64,000 nt of DNA from Stappia stellulata (GTDB taxonomy: Bacteria; Pseudomonadota; Alphaproteobacteria; Rhizobiales; Stappiaceae): the NCBI RefSeq assembly GCF_020176715.1, contig NZ_JAIVMF010000009.1:113916-177915 (forward strand), written 5' to 3'. Below, in pieces: positions 60,033 to 64,000 of the stretch (position 1 is the first letter of the stretch; every line of letters starts with the position of its first letter). A program made the translations under genes and the position numbers. The notes beneath the pieces were generated by a model. It saw nothing but the letters and a program-made list of their open reading frames with translations. It was not told the origin of the DNA and did no database searches.

Positions 60033-61325
60033 TTAACGCCCGTAGCCAAGCAGGGTCTCGGGCAGAACCAGCGACAGCCACGGCACATAGGTGATGATGA
60101 GAAGGGCCACGAACATTGCCGCCACCCAGGGAAAGATCCGCCGCGCGATCTTGTCGAAGGGAATGCCCCCGACCTGCGCGGCCATAAAGAGATTGGCTCC
60201 GAGCGGCGGCGTCACGAACCCGATGGCGAGCGCCACGATCATGACGATGCCGAAATGCACCGGATCGACACCCAGCTGCAGCATGATCGGCAGGAGCACC
60301 GGCGTCAGGATCACGATGGCCGCCAGCGTCTCCAGAAAGGTTCCGACGATGAGCAGCAACACCAGGGCCGCCAACAGCACCAGATATTTGCTGTCAGTCA
60401 GCGACAGAACGAATTGCGCCAGTTCCGAAGGGATCTTCTCCAGCGCGATGATGCGGCCGAAGGCAACCGAAGCGCCGATGATGACCAGCACCGCCGAGAC
60501 CAGAAGGGCGGATTCCAGCATGATTTTCGGGACCGCCTTGAGCGGCAGCTCCCGATAGACGAAACAGCTCACCACGAGCGCATAAACAACCGCCACGGCT
60601 GAGCTTTCCGTGGGCGTGACGACACCCGAATAGATACCTCCGAGCACGACGATCGGCATGGCCAGGGCCAGCTTTGCGTCGTTGAGTGCGGCCAGCAGGC
60701 TGCCGCCGCGCATCGCCTCCGCCGCCACCGGGCGCGGGATACGGCGGCGCTGCAGGATGTTGTAGCCGATCAGGGTCAGCGCGATGACAATGCCCGGCAC
60801 GACGCCCGCCATGAACAGCGCGGTGACCGACACGCCGGCGGCGACCGCATAGACGATCATCACAACGGAGGGCGGTATCATCACCCCCAATCCGCCGGCG
60901 CTCGCCACCATCGCCCCCGCATAGGCGCGGTCGTAGCCACGCTCCACCAGCGCCGGGATCAGTGCCAGGCCGATGGCCGCCACCGTTGCGCTGCCGGTGC
61001 CGGAAATCGCGGCGAAGAACAGGCAAGACATGATCGTCACCGTACCGAGATCGCCCGGCGCGCGGCCGAAGGCCCGGTCTGCAACGGCGATCAGGCGCCG
61101 CGAGATTCCCCCTTGCGCCATCAGACTGCCGGCGAGGGTAAACAGCACCACCGCGATCAGCGTGAAGCTGTCGATCCCCGACACGAGCCCGAGGGCATAC
61201 ATGTCGAAATTCAGAAACGGGATATAGGCGATGGCAAGCAGGCTGGCCGCTCCAAGCGCGATCCCGATGGGCACGCCGATCAACAGGAGCAGAAAGAAGC
61301 TACCGAATAGGATCGCGGTGGTCAT
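60033..61325 (-). CDS. TRAP transporter large permease (DctM)
   Basis: A 430-residue membrane protein with the DctM signature: IGVPIGIALGAASLLAIAYI near residue 16, CLFFAAISGTGSATVAAIGLALIPAL near 105, GGLGVMIPPSVVMIVYAVAA near 150 and FVTPPLGANLFMAAQVGGIP near 385. It starts 2 bp after the dctQ stop and is followed by the HisD-like dehydrogenase. It belongs to the LacI-controlled operon. Confidence 0.94.
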   Translation of the reverse strand: MTTAILFGSFFLLLLIGVPIGIALGAASLLAIAYIPFLNFDMYALGLVSGIDSFTLIAVVLFTLAGSLMAQGGISRRLIAVADRAFGRAPGDLGTVTIMSCLFFAAISGTGSATVAAIGLALIPALVERGYDRAYAGAMVASAGGLGVMIPPSVVMIVYAVAAGVSVTALFMAGVVPGIVIALTLIGYNILQRRRIPRPVAAEAMRGGSLLAALNDAKLALAMPIVVLGGIYSGVVTPTESSAVAVVYALVVSCFVYRELPLKAVPKIMLESALLVSAVLVIIGASVAFGRIIALEKIPSELAQFVLSLTDSKYLVLLAALVLLLIVGTFLETLAAIVILTPVLLPIMLQLGVDPVHFGIVMIVALAIGFVTPPLGANLFMAAQVGGIPFDKIARRIFPWVAAMFVALLIITYVPWLSLVLPETLLGYGR

Positions 61326-61327
61326 GA

Positions 61328-61819
61328 TCAGATATCCGTCTGCGGCCCAAGCCGGGTGTCACCAGCAACCAATGTCCGCCACAGGGACTGCAGCAGACGC
61401 AGGCTGCTGAGCGCGCCCGAGAAAATGATTGCCATATAGAGAAAACCAAGCGGCCATTCCGTCGAAGACAGGATCTTGCCCCAGCCGAATGCCTTTTGCG
61501 TGATGACCACGCCGAGCCAGCACACCGCCACGGAATAGATCAGAAAAATCAGCTCGGAGAGCGCGAAGACCCACCGCCGTGCCGTCGCCGGCATCATGTC
61601 GAGCAAGACCGTGACACGCATGTGCCGGCGCTCGCGAATGGCGTAGCTGACACCGAAATAAATCATGTAGACGAAACAGAAGCGGGCCAGCTCGTTCGCC
61701 ACAGCGATCGAGGTGGAGAAGGCAAAACGGGCGACGACATCCGAAAAGACAAGCAGGACGATCGCACTCAGCATCCCAACGATCACCGTCGGCTCGAACC
61801 ATTTTTCAAGCGCACGCAT
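61328..61819 (-). CDS. TRAP transporter small permease (DctQ)
   Basis: A 163-residue protein with four membrane helices. IRERRHMRVTVLLDMMPATA is the typical DctQ loop after helix 2, and helix 1 is IVGMLSAIVLLVFSDVVARF. It lies 75 bp after the dctP stop, with a long hairpin in between. Confidence 0.9.
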   Translation of the reverse strand: MRALEKWFEPTVIVGMLSAIVLLVFSDVVARFAFSTSIAVANELARFCFVYMIYFGVSYAIRERRHMRVTVLLDMMPATARRWVFALSELIFLIYSVAVCWLGVVITQKAFGWGKILSSTEWPLGFLYMAIIFSGALSSLRLLQSLWRTLVAGDTRLGPQTDI

Positions 61820-61851
61820 CGCCCCTCCCTCCTTCAGGCCCTGATGTTTGC

Positions 61852-61882
61852 ACGGCGGCCGCCTGTGTCAGGTGGCCGCCGT
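61852..61882 (-). terminator. Intercistronic hairpin between dctP and dctQ
   Basis: ACGGCGGCC pairs with GGCCGCCGT, and inside the loop CCTG pairs with CAGG around TGT, giving a nearly continuous 14-bp stem with one G-T position. It directly follows the binding-protein stop and has no T-tract. Confidence 0.6.
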
Positions 61883-61894
61883 TCGCCCAGGCGA

Positions 61895-62878
61895 TTACTT
61901 CGCCACGGCCGCCATGAACGTGTCGTAGAAGTCATCGCCAACCTTGGCGCGGATATCCGCCTCGATGGCGGCGTTCATGACCTCGCCGAGCCGCTTCTTG
62001 TCGGCGGCTGGCAGTTCATTGACCTTGAGGCCGGCCTCTTTCAGCTTTTCCAGCGTCGCGGCATTGGCTGCAGCCGTCAGGTCGCGCTGCCGGGCGACGG
62101 TTTCGCGTGCGACCTCCTCGACAAGGTTTTTGTCGGCCTCCTCAAGGCTTTCGAACCAGTCGAGATTGGCCATCCAGAGTTCCGGCCAATAAATATGCCC
62201 GGTCAGTGACACATAGTCCTGCACCTCGAAGAACCGCTCGATGGTCATCGAGCTGAGCGCGCTCTCCTGGCCGTCGATCAACCCCTGCTGCAGCGAGGAA
62301 TAGATTTCCCCCCAAGCAAGCGGCACCGGCACCGCTCCGACCGACCGCCACGCCTTGATGGCGATGGGGTTGTCCGCCGAACGCATCCGCAAGCCCTTGA
62401 AGGCATCGAAACTGTCGAGCGGCGCACGGCTGTTGGTGAAGCTGCGGAACCCCAGTTCCATGAAGCCCATATTCTTTAGACCGCGCGTTTCCATTGCAGC
62501 GGAAATCGCCGCCCCGGCGTCGCCGTCGAGCAGCGACCGCGCCTCTTCCTCATCCTGAAACAGAAGAAACTGATCGAGGACCGCGAGCTGGTCGACGGCC
62601 GCACTCAGGTGCACCGACGCGCCGGTCGTCATGGTGATGTTCCCGGACTGCACCAGCTCGGTCATTTCCTTGACGCTGCCAAGCTGGCCACCTGGATAGA
62701 TCTCGACCTCGATGCCACCGTTTGACCGGGCTTCCAGCTCACTTTCGAAATAGGCGAGCGCCTGATGGATCGGCGAGGATTCTGGGGTGGCATGACCGAT
62801 GCGGATGGTGGTGTCGGCGAGCGCCGGAACGGCCAGGACAAGGCTTGCGCCGAGCGTGACAAGCGGTGCGAATTTCAC
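61895..62878 (-). CDS. TRAP transporter solute-binding protein (DctP)
   Basis: A 327-residue DctP protein starting at a GTG (62878) with AGGAGG 7 bases upstream. The signal peptide is MKFAPLVTLGASLVLAVPAL, cleaved near ALA-D. The mature part starts TTIRIGHATPESSPIHQALA. The carboxylate-binding arginine is in FKGLRMRSADNPI near residue 165, with GLIDGQESALSSM near 210. First gene of the nine-gene LacI-controlled operon. The HisD-like enzyme suggests a small hydroxylated acid such as a sulfonate polyol. Confidence 0.92.
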   Translation of the reverse strand: MKFAPLVTLGASLVLAVPALADTTIRIGHATPESSPIHQALAYFESELEARSNGGIEVEIYPGGQLGSVKEMTELVQSGNITMTTGASVHLSAAVDQLAVLDQFLLFQDEEEARSLLDGDAGAAISAAMETRGLKNMGFMELGFRSFTNSRAPLDSFDAFKGLRMRSADNPIAIKAWRSVGAVPVPLAWGEIYSSLQQGLIDGQESALSSMTIERFFEVQDYVSLTGHIYWPELWMANLDWFESLEEADKNLVEEVARETVARQRDLTAAANAATLEKLKEAGLKVNELPAADKKRLGEVMNAAIEADIRAKVGDDFYDTFMAAVAK

Positions 62879-62914
62879 GGGGTTTCCTCCTCAAGATCCC
62901 ACGGCTCTCCCGCG

Positions 62915-62930
62915 GTGAATACGTATTCAC
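62915..62930. promoter_or_regulatory. LacI-type operator, proximal copy
   Basis: GTGAATACGTATTCAC is a perfect 16-bp palindrome with a central CG, the usual form of LacI-family sites, 37 bp upstream of the dctP start codon. The cognate repressor is probably the LacI protein at 57.6-58.6 kb in the same operon. Confidence 0.8.
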
Positions 62931-62969
62931 ATAGTCAAACCACAGATCCCTCGATCCCGCAAGGCTTTT

Positions 62970-62985
62970 GAGAATACGTATTCAC
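62970..62985. promoter_or_regulatory. LacI-type operator, distal copy
   Basis: GAGAATACGTATTCAC matches the proximal site at 15 of 16 positions. The 55-bp centre spacing is close to five helical turns, so the two sites face the same side of the DNA and could be bridged by a LacI tetramer or two dimers. Confidence 0.78.
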
Positions 62986-63811
62986 CACCCGACATCTCCC
63001 GCGCTGGAGACCAAGCTCGAACGCCAGGATCCGCGAGGGTTTTGGTCTTAAAACGGAGGACCCAACCATTACCGGCGGCGCGAACAGCGCCTGCCAAAAG
63101 TATCCATCTGTCGGGTCTCCATCGACGCATCTGACCACCCGCCGGCAAATCAGCCAAGCGGGTCGATTTCCCTACTGCCCGTTAATGCGGCGAAGTCGAA
63201 AAGGATCTGACCGCCCCCTTTGGCTGCGGGACCTGAGAGAACAGTGCGCCGATCGACGCCAAGGTCGCAGCACCCGATTTCTTCCCCGCCGCGGAGGTTG
63301 TCGTCTGCCTGGCAATCGCCGAAGGCGCCCGCGCGGCGGCGGAGGAGACATCGCTTGAAAGGCCAAAGGGCGATCATCGGCGTGTCCTATCGCCGGCGCG
63401 CCGTTCTGCGGATGCAGGATGGAAGGATCGGACCGAAAATAGTTTTGCGTCTGCTCGCCATGACGTTGCAGACTTCGGCGAGCACGGTCGGGCGGACGTA
63501 TGCGCGAGAGCTTAGGAGATTCGGATCGATGCTGGTCTCGGCACCGGCCGAAGCCCGAACCATCCTCGCGACGCTGGTTTGAACAGGACTACGGCTGTGA
63601 ATACAGCCCAGGGGAGCCCAGCCCCCTCAGATTCTTCAAAACACTGAAGGGAAGGAGGGCTCCGATTTTTTATGGGAAGCGGTCTGCCAAGCCCAACTTT
63701 CCCGCCCAGTTGCTTTTAGAGTCGGGAGAGCACCACCCAGCAAACGGGTGGTGGATCGTTGTTGATCGTTTGAAAACCGGCCGGTTGCGACTGCTGCAAA
63801 CGCCAAACGCA
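62986..63811. other. 826-bp region without a supported gene next to the rRNA operon
   Basis: Open frames of 60-140 codons exist but have arginine-rich, low-complexity translations, no ribosome-binding sites and no family similarity, so none is called. The right part is less GC-rich and holds several stem-loops, including CACCACCC-AGCAAAC-GGGTGGTG (63731-63753). No insertion sequence or tRNA was seen. Confidence 0.5.
63613..63671 (+). terminator. Stem-loop followed by T-tract, possible small RNA 3' end
   Basis: GGAGCCC (63613-63619) pairs with GGGCTCC (63657-63663), enclosing a smaller TTCA/TGAA stem, and TTTTTT follows at 63666-63671. No plus-strand protein gene lies upstream within 700 bp, so this may end an unannotated small RNA. 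Confidence 0.35.
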
Positions 63812-63843
63812 AAAACGCCCCGGACTTTGATCCGGGGCGTTTT
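63812..63843. terminator. Strong bidirectional intrinsic terminator, probably for the rRNA operon
   Basis: A perfect 13-bp stem AAAACGCCCCGGA / TCCGGGGCGTTTT with loop CTTTGA has T-tracts on both strands. It lies about 95 bp beyond the 5S 3' end on the minus strand, where an rrn terminator is expected. Confidence 0.85.
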
Positions 63844-63937
63844 CAGAAACTGTAGGCGTCCGACCATTCCGCGGGACCGTGACCCCGCGTTAAGTCTGCT
63901 GTTTTTTATCGTAGATATGTTTTAAGTTTTACGCTTA

Positions 63938-64000
63938 GCGGGCCTGGCGGCGACCGACTCTCCCACGTCTTAAGACGCAGTACCATTGGCGCTGGGGCGT
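63938..64000 (-). rRNA. rrf: 5S ribosomal RNA, 3' half (5' part outside window)
   Basis: Read on the minus strand, the last 63 bases give ACGCCCCAGCGCCAATGGTA, then CTGCGTCTTAAGACGTGGGA and GAGTCGGTCGCCGCCAGGCC. This is the 3' half of an alphaproteobacterial 5S rRNA, including the loop E and helix IV region. About half of the ~115-120-base gene is visible. The rRNA operon therefore lies to the right and is transcribed leftwards. No initiator tRNA was found between it and the terminator. Confidence 0.93.

Noticed and set aside
63500..63925. 141-codon plus-strand frame near the rRNA end
   Set aside because: It runs through a perfect bidirectional terminator and several hairpins, has no ribosome-binding site and no domain similarity.
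63844..63937. Possible initiator tRNA after 5S rRNA
   Set aside because: The minus strand shows a CGCGGG/CCCGCG stem but no anticodon arm, T-loop or CCA-compatible acceptor stem.
1..64000. CRISPR arrays, insertion sequences, phage or integrase genes
   Set aside because: No regularly spaced direct repeats, transposase motifs, terminal inverted repeats or tRNA-linked integrase were found on either strand.

Overview
The window looks like chromosomal or large-replicon DNA of a GC-rich, metabolically versatile alphaproteobacterium. A marine Hyphomicrobiales lineage such as the Stappia/Roseibium group is my guess. The reasons are the dense tandem catabolic operons, several TRAP transporters, a GS-dependent formaldehyde dehydrogenase, a HisD-like dehydrogenase beside a TRAP system, and a 5S rRNA end of alphaproteobacterial type at the right edge. 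No phage, IS, CRISPR or tRNA was seen.

Region 1 (1-13.7 kb) is an amino-sugar / cell-wall-sugar salvage locus: murQ (cut by the window edge), a MurA enzyme, a BadF-type sugar kinase, a GntR/UTRA regulator, a SIS-domain GlcN6P deaminase-like protein, nagA, and an Opp/Dpp-type ABC importer (two ATPases on minus; binding protein and two permeases on plus). Directly behind the permeases sit a 78-residue ubiquitin-like protein ending in Gly-Gly and a 452-residue E1/ThiF-type adenylyltransferase, with no E2 or deubiquitinase beside them.

Region 2 (13.7-22.1 kb) holds a TIM-barrel isomerase-like protein, a class III CoA-transferase, a MoaD-like sulfur carrier, a MoeB-like E1, a SufE sulfur acceptor, anhydro-MurNAc kinase (AnmK), a radical SAM/SPASM protein, a DegT-type aminotransferase and an acyl-CoA-dehydrogenase-fold flavin monooxygenase. 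This set does not match a pathway I know. It looks like a sugar-modifying or natural-product cluster fed by murein sugar and a sulfur relay, and it is the best candidate for an undescribed system. The MoaD-like and MoeB-like genes are convergent and overlap on a palindrome that makes both proteins end in PPVTGG.

Region 3 (22.2-30 kb) is a seven-gene minus-strand operon: P450, 2Fe-2S ferredoxin, TRAP DctPQM, class III alcohol dehydrogenase and ferredoxin reductase. A MarR gene is divergent, with tandem operator-like repeats between. An oxidative demethylation releasing formaldehyde would fit.

Region 4 (30-45.8 kb) is a catabolic regulon: acyl-CoA ligase, Fe-ADH, TetR, Baeyer-Villiger monooxygenase, serine esterase, TRAP DctQM, a second ligase; then on minus a third ligase, an alpha-methylacyl-CoA racemase-like protein, a VOC protein and a lone DctP. 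Three matching 30-bp operator-like sites tie these units together.

Region 5 (45.9-53.9 kb) holds a LysE exporter with an Lrp regulator, then an M81 peptidase / TRAP / RpiR / class III aminotransferase operon. Region 6 (54.4-62.9 kb) is a nine-gene minus operon: TRAP DctPQM, HisD/HpsN-like dehydrogenase, LacI, SDR, bicupin, alpha/beta hydrolase and RraA-like protein, preceded by two near-identical LacI-type palindromes. The window ends in non-coding DNA, a strong terminator and the 3' end of a 5S rRNA, so an rrn operon lies to the right and is transcribed leftwards.
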